A stretch of DNA of 64,000 nucleotides from Xanthomonas nasturtii (GTDB taxonomy: Bacteria; Pseudomonadota; Gammaproteobacteria; Xanthomonadales; Xanthomonadaceae), in contig NZ_LYMI01000001.1 in the NCBI RefSeq assembly GCF_001660815.1, positions 62,001-126,000 on the forward strand. Reading direction: 5' to 3'. The notes beneath the pieces are model-generated. The model had not been told where the DNA came from and did not search any database. It saw nothing but the letters and a program-made list of their open reading frames with translations. How positions within the stretch are numbered: the stretch's first letter is position 1; every line of letters begins with the position of its first letter. A program made the position numbers and the translations under genes. Of the stretch, positions 1-9,545 are shown one piece after another.

Positions 1-79
1 GGGCCAGGCGTTCCCGTGACCGCATCAACGCGCGCAATTGCACTTCTACGCCGCGCGTCATGCGCTCGCCGCAATCCGT

Positions 80-619
80 CTAGCGCCGCGCCAGCAACAC
101 CAGCAGCGCGCCGGTGCCGCCCTGCGTGGGGGGCGCCGAATGAAATGCCAGCACGTCGTTGCGTTGACGCAGCAGCCGGTCCATCAGGTTCTTCAGCACG
201 GGCGCACCGTTGTCGGACTGCAGGCCCTTGCCGTGGATGATGCGCACGCAACCATATTCGTGCGCATGCGCTTCCTGCAGGAACTGGCGTAACAAGGCCT
301 CGGCCTGCGTTGCGGTGGCACCGTGCAGATCCAGTTCGTCCTGTACCGAAAACTGCCCGCGCTTGAGCCGTTGAAACAATCGGGTGGGAAGATTCTCGCG
401 CCGGTAACTGGCGGTGTCGCCGGCTTCCAGTGGCGCGCTGTCACGTAACAGGCGCGCAAATTCGGTGTGCGCTTGCGCCTCGTCGCGCTCGGCCATGCGC
501 GCGCGTGGCTTGGGGCGCGGCTTGGCGTTGGCCGGTGGGGCGACTTCACGAATCGGCTTGACCGCGCCGATCGCTGCGCGGAACAACGCGCCGTCGTCTT
601 CGTCTTCAGGGTGCGACAT
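80..619 (-). CDS. Smr-domain protein
   Basis: About 179 aa. The N-terminal half (to about residue 90) is charged and probably disordered. The C-terminal half is a Smr domain, recognised by the LDLHG motif, the HGKG motif and the closing [10 protein letters not shown] strand. Smr domains of this stand-alone type (E. coli SmrA/SmrB-like) bind or nick nucleic acid; SmrB cleaves mRNA at collided ribosomes, but whether this protein does so is not shown. I chose the ATG at 619 over the two GTG codons just upstream because it gives the usual [10 protein letters not shown] start. It is divergent from surE, with about 100 bp between them. The 79 bases to its left show no supportable gene. Confidence 0.85.
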   Translation of the reverse strand: MSHPEDEDDGALFRAAIGAVKPIREVAPPANAKPRPKPRARMAERDEAQAHTEFARLLRDSAPLEAGDTASYRRENLPTRLFQRLKRGQFSVQDELDLHGATATQAEALLRQFLQEAHAHEYGCVRIIHGKGLQSDNGAPVLKNLMDRLLRQRNDVLAFHSAPPTQGGTGALLVLLARR

Positions 620-719
620 CACCACAGCGTACCCGGTTCAAGCGCAGACGCACGCGAAGATCAAGCGCGAAGGCGCAGGACGCATTCCGGTATCATGGCC
701 GGGTTTTCCGAGGAGTCTC

Positions 720-1499
720 ATGCGCGTACTGGTTAGCAACGACGACGGTGTCGACGCCCCCGGCATCCAGATATTGGCCGAGGCGCTGCGCCATGCCGGT
801 CATGAGGTGATGGTGGTCGCGCCCGACCGCGACCGCTCCGGCGCCAGCAATTCGCTGACCCTGGATGTGCCGATCCGCACCCGCCGCATCGACGCGCAGA
901 CCTGCGCAGTGGCCGGCACGCCGACCGACTGCGTGCATCTGGCACTCACCGGCATGCTGGATTACGACCCCGACATCGTGGTCTCCGGCATCAACAACTC
1001 GGCCAATCTGGGCGACGATGTGATCTATTCGGGCACCGTGTCCGCCGCGATGGAAGGCCGTTTTCTGGGCCTGCCCGCGGTGGCGGTCTCGCTGGTGACG
1101 CATAACCACGAAGCGCATCACTACGAAACCGCCGCGCGCGCTGCGGTAGAGATCGTGGCGCGCCTGAAGTCCGACCCCTTGCCTGCCGACACCATTCTCA
1201 ACGTCAATGTGCCGGATCTGGCCTGGTCGGCAGTGCTCGGATTCGAAGTGACCCGACTCGGCAATCGCCACCGGTCCGAACCGTGCGTGCCGCAGCGCGA
1301 TCCGCGCGGCCGTACCGTCTACTGGGTCGGCCCGGCCGGGCCGGAGCAGGACGCCGGCGCTGGCACCGATTTCCATGCCGTGCGCACCGGGCATATCTCG
1401 ATCACGCCGATCCACGTCGATCTCACCCGCTATCAGGCGCTGGAGACGGTGGCCGGTTGGGTCGGTGGGCTGACCGCCTCGCTGGATGCACCGGCATGA
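720..1499 (+). CDS. surE: 5'/3'-nucleotidase SurE
   Basis: 259 aa, the normal SurE length. It begins with the family's metal-binding signature [10 protein letters not shown] (Asp8-Asp9) and has the [22 protein letters not shown] segment characteristic of the active site. SurE dephosphorylates nucleoside 5'- and 3'-monophosphates and is linked to stationary-phase and stress survival. The frame stays open far upstream, but the start is the ATG at 720, preceded by GGAG at a suitable distance. The stop overlaps the start of pcm in an ATGA, which implies translational coupling. Confidence 0.97.
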   Translation: MRVLVSNDDGVDAPGIQILAEALRHAGHEVMVVAPDRDRSGASNSLTLDVPIRTRRIDAQTCAVAGTPTDCVHLALTGMLDYDPDIVVSGINNSANLGDDVIYSGTVSAAMEGRFLGLPAVAVSLVTHNHEAHHYETAARAAVEIVARLKSDPLPADTILNVNVPDLAWSAVLGFEVTRLGNRHRSEPCVPQRDPRGRTVYWVGPAGPEQDAGAGTDFHAVRTGHISITPIHVDLTRYQALETVAGWVGGLTASLDAPA

Positions 1500-2176
1500 C
1501 GCCGAGGCTGCGCATGCTGCAACCGGAATCGGTCGGCATCGGCATGACCTCGCAACGCGTGCGCGACCGCCTGGTCGAGCGGCTGCGCGAGGCCGGCATC
1601 CAGGACGAGGCCACGCTCAATGCCATGCGCACCGTGCCGCGCCATCTGTTCATCGATGAGGCGCTGGCCTCGCGCGCCTACGAAGACACCGCGCTGCCGA
1701 TCGGCCACGGCCAGACCATCTCCCAGCCCTGGGTGGTGGCGCGCATGACCGAGGCCGTGCTGCAGGTGGCACCGACCAAGGTGCTCGAAGTGGGCACCGG
1801 CTCCGGCTACCAGGGCGCGATCCTGGCCGCGCTGGGGCTGGAGGTGTACACCGTCGAGCGCATCGGCGACCTGCTGCGGCAGGCGCGCAAGCGCTTCCGG
1901 CATCTGGGCATGAACGTGCGCAGCAAGCACGACGATGGCCGCATCGGCTGGCCCGAGCATGGGCCCTACGACGCCATCGTGGTGACCGCTGCGGCACCGG
2001 CGCTGGTCGATGCCCTGGTCGATCAACTGGCGGTCGGCGGGCGCCTGGTCGCCCCGGTCGGTGGCGCCTCGTCGCAATCGTTGGTGCAGCTCACCCGCGG
2101 GGCCGATGGCACGATCGAACAACAGGTTCTGGCCCCGGTCACGTTCGTCCCGCTGTTGTCGGGCATGCTGGATTGA
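1496..2176 (+). CDS. pcm: Protein-L-isoaspartate O-methyltransferase
   Basis: 226 aa. It is a class I SAM-dependent methyltransferase that starts repair of isoaspartyl residues in damaged proteins. Visible hallmarks are the [17 protein letters not shown] stretch specific to PCMT and the SAM-binding motif [14 protein letters not shown]. The ATG at 1496 overlaps the surE TGA. An in-frame extension upstream lies inside surE and is not used. surE-pcm-nlpD is a classical gammaproteobacterial order, here with yqaA inserted before nlpD. Confidence 0.96.
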   Translation: MTPRLRMLQPESVGIGMTSQRVRDRLVERLREAGIQDEATLNAMRTVPRHLFIDEALASRAYEDTALPIGHGQTISQPWVVARMTEAVLQVAPTKVLEVGTGSGYQGAILAALGLEVYTVERIGDLLRQARKRFRHLGMNVRSKHDDGRIGWPEHGPYDAIVVTAAAPALVDALVDQLAVGGRLVAPVGGASSQSLVQLTRGADGTIEQQVLAPVTFVPLLSGMLD

Positions 2177-2194
2177 TCCCATGAGAGTTCCTCG

Positions 2195-2809
2195 ATGAAG
2201 ATTTTCGGGCCGTTGTACGACGTGGCCATCCGTTGGTCGCGTCATCGCCGCGCACCGGCGCTGTTGACCGGCCTCAGCTTCGTGGAGGGCTTCATCTTTC
2301 CGGTGCCGCCGGAAGTGATGCTGGCGCCGATGTCGCTGGCCGAACCCAAACGCGCGCTATGGTTTGCAACCTTGAGCCTGCTGGGCTCGATCTGCGGTGC
2401 ATTGGTCGGTTATCTGCTGGGCCATTTCGCGTTTGCGGCATTGCAGCCGTTGATCGAATGGCTGGGCTGGAGCGCAAAGATCCAGACGCAGATCGAAACT
2501 TTGCGCGCGCTGGTGGCCGAGTCGCCGTGGAAGGCGTTCTGGGCACTGGTGCTGGTCGGCTTCACGCCGATCCCGCTGAAGATCTTTACCTGGGCTTCGG
2601 GCGTGGTCGGCGTGCCGATCCTGCCGTTCATCGCCAGCATGCTGGTCGGTCGCGGCAAGCGCGTGTATCTGGTTGCCGGTGCGATCCGCCTGGGCGGTGC
2701 GCGTGCCGAGGCGGCGCTGCACCGCTGGATCGAACCGTTGGGATGGGTGGCAATGGCGGTGCTGGCAGTCGGCGCAGGGTGGCTGGTGTGGAAAACAACG
2801 AACGGATGA
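2195..2809 (+). CDS. yqaA: YqaA-family (DedA/SNARE-associated type) membrane protein
   Basis: 204 aa. Hydrophobic segments lie near residues 40-80 (FATLSLLGSICGALVGYLLG), 115-150 and 180-200. The GFTPIPLKIFTWASG segment is typical of the VTT/DedA-like YqaA family. These inner-membrane proteins are thought to support envelope integrity or lipid handling, but no reaction can be assigned here. It lies 18 bp after pcm, and its stop overlaps the start of nlpD (ATGA), so all four genes probably form one operon. Confidence 0.85.
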   Translation: MKIFGPLYDVAIRWSRHRRAPALLTGLSFVEGFIFPVPPEVMLAPMSLAEPKRALWFATLSLLGSICGALVGYLLGHFAFAALQPLIEWLGWSAKIQTQIETLRALVAESPWKAFWALVLVGFTPIPLKIFTWASGVVGVPILPFIASMLVGRGKRVYLVAGAIRLGGARAEAALHRWIEPLGWVAMAVLAVGAGWLVWKTTNG

Positions 2810-3582
2810 GCAAGTTGCAAATGAATTCGGTACGTAAGACAGCAGTCATGCTCCTGGTCGCAGCCGGCCTCACTGCCTGCAGCAGTGCCACGGTGGTGCG
2901 TTCGCCTGGAGCCGGCGGTGGTGCGGCATCCTCGCGTCCAAACGCGGCGCCACGGCCATCGGTGCCGCGCCCGGGTGCGACGGTGACCGTCCAGCGCGGC
3001 GACACGCTCTATGCCATCTCGCGCCGGACCAACATCACTGCGCCGGATCTGGCTGCCTGGAACGGGCTGTCCTCACCGAACACCATCTATCCCGGCCAGA
3101 CCCTCAAGTTGTACCCGGGCGGTGCCAGCAAGCCGGGTGCCAGCGCACCGGTTGCCGGCACCGTGGTTCCGCCGCGTCCGGCCGCGCCGATCGTCGCACC
3201 GGTCAGCAGCGGGTTCCCGTGGCGCTGGCCGGCCGATGGCGTGGTGGTCGGCACCTTCGTCACCGGCGAAACCACCAAGCAGGGCGTGGACATTGCCGGC
3301 GCCAGCGGCCAGGCCGTGCGCGCTGCCGCCGATGGCGTGGTGGTGTATTCCGGCGCCGGCCTGGTCGGCTATGGCGAGCTGATCATCATCAAGCACAATG
3401 ACCAGTGGTTATCCGCGTACGGGCACAACCGCAAGCGCCTGCTCAACGAGGGACAGAGCGTCAAGGCTGGCCAGCAGATCGCCGAAATGGGCCGCAGCGG
3501 CGCAGCGCGCGACATGTTGCACTTCGAGATCCGCTACAACGGCAAGCCGGTGGATCCGCTGCTGTATTTGCCGAAAAAATGA
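2806..3582 (+). CDS. nlpD: NlpD-type murein hydrolase activator lipoprotein
   Basis: 258 aa. A lipoprotein signal ends in the lipobox LTAC (Cys25 from this start; a second ATG at 2821 would also give a good signal). A proline-rich linker, a LysM domain (TVQRGDTLYAISRRT to YPGQTLKLYPG) and a C-terminal LytM/M23 domain follow. The LytM part (GVDIAG, IIIKHNDQWLSAYGHN, LHFEIRYNGKPVDPLLYLP) closely follows E. coli NlpD, which is catalytically inactive and activates the amidase AmiC during cell separation. In enterobacteria rpoS follows; here the next gene is convergent and no sigma factor is present. Confidence 0.93.
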   Translation: MSKLQMNSVRKTAVMLLVAAGLTACSSATVVRSPGAGGGAASSRPNAAPRPSVPRPGATVTVQRGDTLYAISRRTNITAPDLAAWNGLSSPNTIYPGQTLKLYPGGASKPGASAPVAGTVVPPRPAAPIVAPVSSGFPWRWPADGVVVGTFVTGETTKQGVDIAGASGQAVRAAADGVVVYSGAGLVGYGELIIIKHNDQWLSAYGHNRKRLLNEGQSVKAGQQIAEMGRSGAARDMLHFEIRYNGKPVDPLLYLPKK

Positions 3583-3583
3583 T

Positions 3584-3760
3584 TGGGGAGTCGGGATTCG
3601 GTATTCGCAACAGCCCTGGCTGTTCGTACCGGGGCAGGGAGCGCGTTTTTCGCCTTGGCAGTTGGCCGCCAATTGACGCATTGGTCCGGTCTGGTGATTA
3701 AACGCGCAGCCTTGCTAAAGCCCGCTCCTACCAATCCCCACTCCCGATTCCCACATCCCG
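3584..3760. repeat. Intergenic region with imperfect inverted repeat
   Basis: This is the gap between the convergent nlpD and Xcc1710-like genes. ATTGGGGAGTCGGGATTCGG at its left end is matched in inverted orientation by CAATCCCCACTCCCGATTCCC at its right end. G-rich GGGGATTCGGGA-type runs recur in Xanthomonas intergenic DNA (recalled, not searched). It may act as a bidirectional transcription stop. No gene is supported here. Confidence 0.45.
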
Positions 3761-3770
3761 CCTCAACCCA

Positions 3771-4145
3771 TCAGCCCGGCAACACCATCGCCAACGCGAC
3801 CCGGCGGCCTTCGCTGGCCAGCACGTTGTAGGTGCGTGCGGCGGCGGCGTTGGTCATCGCTTCCAGGCCGATGCCGCGGGTCAGGCAGGCCGCCAGAACC
3901 TCGGTCTTCGGAAACTGCTGACGCTCGCCGGTGCCGAGCAGGATCACTGCCGGGCTGAGCGCCAGCACTGCGTCCATATCGCTCGCCTGGAGTTGCTCCA
4001 GGGATTGCACCGGCCAACGCTCCACCAGCTCGTCCGGCATCAGGATGAAGCTCTGCTGCAGAATCTGGTCGTTCACCTTCGCATGGCGGCCATCGGCCGC
4101 GCGCAGCGCATAGGCGTAATCGGGGTGTTCCTGACTTAAGGGCAT
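3771..4145 (-). CDS. Xcc1710-like (Mth938/DUF498) domain protein
   Basis: 124 aa forming a single small domain. The segments IILGTGERQQFP and GIGLEAMTNAAAARTYNVLASEGRRVALAM match the Mth938/DUF498 fold, of which X. campestris Xcc1710 is a named subgroup. Mitochondrial relatives (NDUFAF3) assist complex I assembly, but the bacterial role is unknown, so no function is assigned. Its stop lies about 190 bp from nlpD on the opposite strand. yhbY ends 15 bp upstream of its start on the same strand, suggesting co-transcription. Confidence 0.85.
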   Translation of the reverse strand: MPLSQEHPDYAYALRAADGRHAKVNDQILQQSFILMPDELVERWPVQSLEQLQASDMDAVLALSPAVILLGTGERQQFPKTEVLAACLTRGIGLEAMTNAAAARTYNVLASEGRRVALAMVLPG

Positions 4146-4160
4146 GACGAACTCGTTGGC

Positions 4161-4466
4161 TCAGCCGCGCGGCAGCACGATCTGGCGCTTTTCCTTGCTG
4201 GGGCGGTACAGGATGGCGACATGGCCGATGCGTTGCACCAGCGCACTGCCGGTCTGCTCGATCAGCTCTGCAATCAGCGCATCGCGGGTCTCACGATCCT
4301 CCGAGGCCACCTTCACCTTGATCAGTTCGTGGCGCTCGAGCACTTCCTCGAGTTCGGCCAGAAATGCCGGCGTGACCCCTTTACCGCCGGTTTGCAGCAG
4401 TGCCTTGAGATCGTGGGCCTGGCCGCGCAGGAAACGGTTCTGGGCGGAGGTGAGAACAATGGACAT
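4161..4466 (-). CDS. yhbY: YhbY-type RNA-binding protein (CRM domain)
   Basis: 101 aa, a single CRS1-YhbY (CRM) domain. The motifs LRGQAHDLKALLQTGGKGVTP and HELIKVKV are diagnostic. YhbY associates with pre-50S ribosomal particles in E. coli. It is divergent from rlmE, a 23S rRNA methyltransferase, with 66 bp between the starts. E. coli has the same yhbY/rlmE-ftsH divergent arrangement, so a shared promoter region and a role in large-subunit assembly are reasonable. Confidence 0.93.
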   Translation of the reverse strand: MSIVLTSAQNRFLRGQAHDLKALLQTGGKGVTPAFLAELEEVLERHELIKVKVASEDRETRDALIAELIEQTGSALVQRIGHVAILYRPSKEKRQIVLPRG

Positions 4467-4532
4467 GCAGGATCGAAGGGAAGCAAAGGGTGTTCAGGGT
4501 ATCATGGCGACCCGTTCGGACCCCCGTTGCCA

Positions 4533-5165
4533 ATGCCTTCCCGCAGTAAAAGCAGCCAGCGCTGGCTCAAGGAACACTTCGCCGACCCTTATGTGAAGAA
4601 GGCCCAGGCCGAGGGCATGCGCTCGCGCGCGGCCTACAAGCTGGAAGAGCTGCTGCAGCGCGACCGGCTGCTCAAACCGGGCATGGTGGTGGTCGATCTG
4701 GGCGCGGCGCCCGGCGGCTGGTCGCAGCAGGTGCGCAAGTCCATGGGTGACAGCGGCAGGGTGGTGGCGCTGGACATCCTGGACATGCCGGCCCTGGCCG
4801 GTGTGGAGTTCCTTCACGGCGACTTCAGGGAGCAGGCCGTCCTATCGCAATTCGAAGCGATGCTGGGCGATGTGCCGGTGGACCTTGTTCTGTCCGATAT
4901 GGCCCCCAATAAGAGTGGCATGGATGCGGTCGACCAACCGCGGATGATGCACCTGGCGGAACTGGCGATGGAATTTGCCGACACCCACCTCAAGCCGGGC
5001 GGGGCGTTCCTGATCAAGCTGTTCCAGGGTGTTGGGTCCGACGACTACATTCGCGAGCTTCGCCGCCGCTATGACAAGGTGACGATTCGCAAGCCGGCGG
5101 CCTCGCGCAAGCGCTCCCCGGAAGTTTATGCGCTCGGTCAGGGCAAGCGTGTCCAGATCAAGTAA
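4533..5165 (+). CDS. rlmE: 23S rRNA (uridine-2'-O)-methyltransferase RlmE (FtsJ)
   Basis: 210 aa, the standard length. It methylates the 2'-OH of U2552 in the ribosomal A-loop. The N-terminal SSQRWLKEHFADPYVKKAQ and RSRAAYKLEEL, the SAM motif DLGAAPGGWSQ, the catalytic-region LSDMAPNKSG and FLIKLFQG are all FtsJ signatures. The start at 4533 begins MPSRSKSSQRW. ftsH follows 52 bp later in the same direction, as in most gammaproteobacteria. Confidence 0.96.
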   Translation: MPSRSKSSQRWLKEHFADPYVKKAQAEGMRSRAAYKLEELLQRDRLLKPGMVVVDLGAAPGGWSQQVRKSMGDSGRVVALDILDMPALAGVEFLHGDFREQAVLSQFEAMLGDVPVDLVLSDMAPNKSGMDAVDQPRMMHLAELAMEFADTHLKPGGAFLIKLFQGVGSDDYIRELRRRYDKVTIRKPAASRKRSPEVYALGQGKRVQIK

Positions 5166-5217
5166 GCTGCCAACGACCACCGTATTTCAAGCATAAGAGT
5201 AGAGGGCACCGGAGCCA

Positions 5218-7164
5218 ATGAGGATGAACGACTTGACCAAGAATCTGCTGCTGTGGGTGGTCGTCGCAGTTGTGCTGATGGTTGTCTTCCAGAGCTTCTC
5301 GCCGCGGATGGCAGGCGGCGTCGGCCCCGACTCGATCACCTACACCCAGTTCCTGAAAGAAGTGGACTCCGGGCGCGTCAAGTCGGTGGACTACACCGAT
5401 GAGACCAACCTCGCAGTCAATGCGATCCGCTTCAAGCGCACCGACGGCAGCGAAGCCACCGTTTACGGTCCGCGCGACGACAAGCTGGTCGACGTGCTGT
5501 ACAGCAAGAACATCGAAATGACCCGCCAGAAGCCGTCCACCGGGCCGGGCTTCTGGTCGCTGGTGCTCAACTTCCTGCCGGTCATTCTCATCATCGGCTT
5601 CTGGCTGTTCATCATGCGCCAGATGCAGGGCGGTGGCGGCGGTGCCAAGGGTGCGATGAGCTTCGGCAAGTCGCGCGCCAAATTGCAGGGCGAAGACCAG
5701 GTCAAGATCACCTTTGCCGACGTCGCCGGTTGCGACGAGGCCAAGGAAGAAGTCGGCGAGCTGGTCGACTTCCTGCGCGACCCGACCAAGTTCACCAAGC
5801 TGGGCGGCAAGATTCCGCGCGGCGTGCTGATGGTCGGCCCGCCGGGTACCGGTAAGACCCTGCTCGCCAAGGCGATCGCAGGCGAGGCCAAGGTGCCGTT
5901 CTTCAGCATCTCCGGCTCGGACTTTGTCGAAATGTTCGTCGGTGTCGGTGCCAGCCGCGTGCGCGACATGTTCGAGCAGGCCAAGAAGCATGCGCCGTGC
6001 ATCATCTTCATCGACGAAATCGATGCGGTGGGCCGTCATCGCGGCGCCGGTCTGGGCGGCGGTCACGACGAGCGCGAGCAGACCCTGAACCAGTTGCTGG
6101 TCGAGATGGACGGCTTTGAAGGCGGCGAAGGCGTGATCGTGATCGCGGCCACCAACCGTCCCGACGTGCTGGACCCGGCGCTGCTGCGTCCGGGCCGTTT
6201 CGACCGCCAGGTTGTGGTCGGGCTGCCGGACGTCAAGGGTCGCGAGCAGATCCTGCGCGTGCATATGCGCAAGTTGCCGCTGGCCGACGACGTGGTGCCG
6301 ATGGTGATCGCCCGCGGTACTCCTGGCTTCTCGGGCGCCGATCTGGCCAACCTGTGCAACGAAGCGGCATTGTTCGCGGCACGCGGCAGCGAGAAGGAAG
6401 TCCGTATGGACCACTTCGACCGTGCCCGCGACAAGATTTTGATGGGCGCCGAACGTCGTTCGATGGCCATGAGCGAAGACGAAAAGACGCTGACCGCGTA
6501 TCACGAAGCCGGCCACGCCATCGTTGGCCGCCTGGTGCCGGAGCACGACCCGGTCTACAAGGTCACGATCATTCCGCGCGGCCGCGCACTCGGCGTGACG
6601 ATGTATCTGCCGGAAGGCGACCGTTATTCGATGAACCGCGTGGCGATCGAGTCGCAGCTGTGCTCGCTGTATGGCGGCCGTGTCGCAGAAGAACTGATCT
6701 TCGGCGGCGACAAGGTCACCACCGGTGCGTCCAACGACATCGAGCGGGCCACCAAGATGGCGCGCAACATGGTCACCAAGTGGGGCCTGTCGGATGAGCT
6801 CGGCCCGGTGGCCTACGGCGAGGAAGAGGACGAGGTGTTCCTGGGCCGTTCGGTGACCCAGCACAAGAACGTGTCCGACGAGACCGCGCGCAAGATCGAC
6901 GAAGTGGTGCGTTCGATCCTGGACAAGGCCTACAGCAAGACCAAGACCATCCTTACCGAGAATCTGGACAAGCTGCATGCCATGTCGCAGCTGTTGCTGC
7001 AGTACGAAACCATCGACGTGCCGCAGATCGACGCCATCATGGAAGGCCGCGAGCCGCCGCCGCCGGCGGGTTGGGGCAAGTCCGACAAGGACGGTGGCAA
7101 CAACAACGACAAGGGCAGCCCGCGTCCGTTGCCGCCGATCGCCGGGCCCGCCGAGCAGATCTAA
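5218..7164 (+). CDS. ftsH: ATP-dependent zinc metalloprotease FtsH
   Basis: 648 aa. It is a membrane-anchored AAA+ protease that degrades unassembled membrane proteins and short-lived cytosolic regulators. Two transmembrane segments (about residues 8-24 and 102-125) flank a periplasmic domain. Next come Walker A GPPGTGKT, the pore motif FVG, Walker [10 protein letters not shown], the second region of homology and zinc motif HEAGH (His429). The C-terminus is proline-rich. GGAG at 5211 sits close to the ATG at 5218; the second ATG at 5224 (MNDLTKNLL) is better spaced and may be the true start. Confidence 0.97.
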   Translation: MRMNDLTKNLLLWVVVAVVLMVVFQSFSPRMAGGVGPDSITYTQFLKEVDSGRVKSVDYTDETNLAVNAIRFKRTDGSEATVYGPRDDKLVDVLYSKNIEMTRQKPSTGPGFWSLVLNFLPVILIIGFWLFIMRQMQGGGGGAKGAMSFGKSRAKLQGEDQVKITFADVAGCDEAKEEVGELVDFLRDPTKFTKLGGKIPRGVLMVGPPGTGKTLLAKAIAGEAKVPFFSISGSDFVEMFVGVGASRVRDMFEQAKKHAPCIIFIDEIDAVGRHRGAGLGGGHDEREQTLNQLLVEMDGFEGGEGVIVIAATNRPDVLDPALLRPGRFDRQVVVGLPDVKGREQILRVHMRKLPLADDVVPMVIARGTPGFSGADLANLCNEAALFAARGSEKEVRMDHFDRARDKILMGAERRSMAMSEDEKTLTAYHEAGHAIVGRLVPEHDPVYKVTIIPRGRALGVTMYLPEGDRYSMNRVAIESQLCSLYGGRVAEELIFGGDKVTTGASNDIERATKMARNMVTKWGLSDELGPVAYGEEEDEVFLGRSVTQHKNVSDETARKIDEVVRSILDKAYSKTKTILTENLDKLHAMSQLLLQYETIDVPQIDAIMEGREPPPPAGWGKSDKDGGNNNDKGSPRPLPPIAGPAEQI

Positions 7165-7197
7165 GCCGGTCAAACGCTGATCTGCACAGGCATCCGT

Positions 7198-7225
7198 CAA
7201 GGCCGGGAAGCGATTCCCGGCCTTG
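7198..7225 (+). terminator. Strong hairpin after ftsH
   Basis: A perfect 12-bp stem (CAAGGCCGGGAA / TTCCCGGCCTTG) with a GCGA tetraloop lies 33 bp after the ftsH stop. There is no U-run behind it, so it may be a weak or Rho-assisted terminator, or an RNA-stabilising hairpin separating ftsH from folP. Confidence 0.6.
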
Positions 7226-7292
7226 ATGCGTTATCGGGCCGCGCCAGCGCCCGCGTGCGAGCGATCGCAACCACCCCAGGAGACACTGCCCG

Positions 7293-8195
7293 ATGTTCGA
7301 TACCGCCCTCACACTCGATTGCGCCGGCCGCAGCCTGCGACTGGATGCGCCGCAGGTGATGGGGATCGTCAATGTCACGCCCGACTCGTTCTCCGACGGC
7401 GGCCAGCATGCGACCTGCGAAGCGGCGATTGCGCATGGGCTGTTGCTGGTGGAACAGGGCGCCGCGGTGCTGGATATCGGCGGCGAATCCACGCGCCCGG
7501 GCGCTACGGCGGTGTCGGTTGAAGAAGAACTGCAGCGGGTGATTCCGGTGATCGCGGCGCTGGCGCAGCGCACCAGCGTGCCGATCAGCGTGGACACCTT
7601 CAAACCGGACGTCATGCGCGCAGCGGTCGCGGCCGGCGCCGGCATGATCAACGACGTCCATGCGTTGCGTTCGCCCGGCGCGTTGGAAGCGGCCTCGGAG
7701 CTGCGCGTCCCAGTGGTGCTGATGCATGCGCGCAGCGCACCGCACGCCATGCAGGACACGCCGCACTATGACGATGTGGTCGGCGAGGTACACCGGTTTC
7801 TGGCCGAGCGCATCTTCGCCGCCGAGATGGCCGGCATCGACAAACGCCGGCTGGTACTGGATCCGGGTTTCGGCTTCGACAAGACCACCACGCATAACCT
7901 CACCTTGCTGGCGCAGCTACAACGACTGCAGGAATTCGGCCTGCCGGTGCTGGCGGGGCTGTCGCGCAAGCGCAGCATCGGCGAGTTGACCGGCCGCGAG
8001 ATCGCCGCCGAACGCATCCACGGCTCGGTGGCTGCACATCTGATCGCCGCACAGCACGGTGCGCTGCTGCTGCGCGTGCACGATGTGGCGGCGACCGTGG
8101 ATGCGTTGAAGGTGTGGAACGCGATGGCGGCCATTCCCGTCCCGCGTGTCAGCGCCCCGGCCGCGCCGACGATCCGTTGGCCGGACGAGGACTGA
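7293..8195 (+). CDS. folP: Dihydropteroate synthase
   Basis: 300 aa. It condenses p-aminobenzoate with 6-hydroxymethyl-dihydropterin diphosphate in folate synthesis and is the sulfonamide target. Signatures in order are [41 protein letters not shown] and [11 protein letters not shown]. The proline-rich tail after about residue 275 is extra. An AGGAG sequence precedes the ATG. glmM, the usual downstream partner, is replaced by miaA, whose start overlaps the folP stop. Confidence 0.96.
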   Translation: MFDTALTLDCAGRSLRLDAPQVMGIVNVTPDSFSDGGQHATCEAAIAHGLLLVEQGAAVLDIGGESTRPGATAVSVEEELQRVIPVIAALAQRTSVPISVDTFKPDVMRAAVAAGAGMINDVHALRSPGALEAASELRVPVVLMHARSAPHAMQDTPHYDDVVGEVHRFLAERIFAAEMAGIDKRRLVLDPGFGFDKTTTHNLTLLAQLQRLQEFGLPVLAGLSRKRSIGELTGREIAAERIHGSVAAHLIAAQHGALLLRVHDVAATVDALKVWNAMAAIPVPRVSAPAAPTIRWPDED

Positions 8196-9178
8196 TGCCT
8201 GCCGACCAACGCCCCTTGGCGATCGCCCTGATGGGCCCCACTGCCAGCGGCAAGACTGCGCTGGCGCTGGAAGCTGCACAGCGCTGGGATGGGGAAATCG
8301 TCAGCGTCGATTCGGCATTGGTGTATCGCGGTCTGGAGATCGGCGCGGCAAAACCGGACGCGGCGATGCGCGCAGCAGTTCCGCATCATCTGCTCGACCT
8401 GCGCGATCCCTGGCAGGTCTACTCGGCCGCGGAGTTCGCCACCGATGCGCGGCGGGCGATCGCGCAGATCGTGGCACGCGGCAAGTTGCCGATTCTGGCT
8501 GGCGGCACCGGGCTGTATTTTCGTGCGCTGCTGGACGGCCTATCGCAATTGCCAGAGGCCGACCAGGCGGTGCGCGCGTCCATCGCGGCCGAGGCCGAGC
8601 AACTCGGTTGGGCCGGCTTGCACGCGCAGCTGGCACGCGTGGACCCGGTCGCGGCGGCACGCATCCACGCCACCGACCCGCAGCGGATCCAGCGGGCGCT
8701 GGAGGTCTACCGCGTCAGCGGGCGGCCCATCAGTTATTGGCAGGCGCTACCGCCGGGGCCGCGGCTGCCGGTGCGGGTGTTGAAGGCGGTCCTGGCGCCA
8801 CGCGAGCGTGCGGTGCTGCATGCACGCATCGAACACCGCCTGGACGCCATGCTGGCGCAGGATTTTCTGGCAGAGGTGCGGCAGTTGCGGGCGTTACCAC
8901 AGATGCAGGCGGTGGCCGCACCGCTGGATCTGCCGGCAGTGCGCGCGGTGGGCTATCGGCAGGCCTGGGAGTATCTGGACGGCGCCGGCAGCCTGTCCGA
9001 GTTCCGCGATAAGGCGGTGCAGGCGACCCGGCAACTGGCCAAACGGCAACTCACCTGGCTGCGTGGCGAGCTCGACGCACGCTGGTTCGACCCGGAGCGT
9101 GATCGCCATCAATTGGAAGACGCACTTGTCGGCTTCCTCGGTGATCGTCCCGCTGTGCGGCAGGCTTCAGGCGTGTAA
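8195..9178 (+). CDS. miaA: tRNA dimethylallyltransferase
   Basis: 327 aa. It transfers a dimethylallyl group to A37 of tRNAs reading UNN codons. The P-loop [10 protein letters not shown] is near the N-terminus, followed by the [19 protein letters not shown] and [12 protein letters not shown] segments. The C-terminal half has the [12 protein letters not shown] and [12 protein letters not shown] motifs of the family. The ATG overlaps the folP TGA (TGATG). Upstream in-frame codons lie within folP. miaA-hfq-hflX follows the order seen in E. coli. Confidence 0.96.
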
Positions 9179-9255
9179 CATCCCGTTTCCGGGGCCGGCT
9201 GGGGATGGCAGGTGTCGACCGGGACAATAAGAACAATAATGAAGAGGATTTTTCG

Positions 9256-9534
9256 ATGGCTAAGGGGCAATCTTTACAGGACCCATTCCTCAATGCGCTG
9301 CGGCGCGAGCGGGTGCCGGTGTCGGTGTATCTGGTCAACGGCATCAAGCTGCAGGGCACGATCGAGTCGTTCGACCAATTCGTGGTCCTGCTGCGCAATA
9401 CCGTGAGTCAGATGGTGTACAAGCACGCTATTTCCACGGTGGTGCCGGCGCGCAACGTGCGCGTGGGCCCGGGTGGTGGGTATGTGCAATCCAATGAAGG
9501 CAATCAGGCGGAAGATGACGACGTCGAGCAGTAA
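9256..9534 (+). CDS. hfq: RNA chaperone Hfq
   Basis: 92 aa. It is an Sm-like hexameric RNA chaperone that pairs small RNAs with mRNAs. Sm1 is seen in [36 protein letters not shown], and Sm2 carries the signature [12 protein letters not shown]. The C-terminal tail is short and acidic (EDDDVEQ). A purine-rich GAAGAGGA precedes the ATG. The 77-bp gap after miaA may contain an extra promoter, but none could be defined. hflX begins 11 bp downstream. Confidence 0.97.
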
Positions 9535-9545
9535 CGGAGTAGTGC

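Noticed and set aside
414..719. In-frame upstream extension of surE
   Set aside because: It is antisense to the smr gene; SurE proteins begin at the metal-binding [10 protein letters not shown] and a good ribosome-binding site precedes that ATG.
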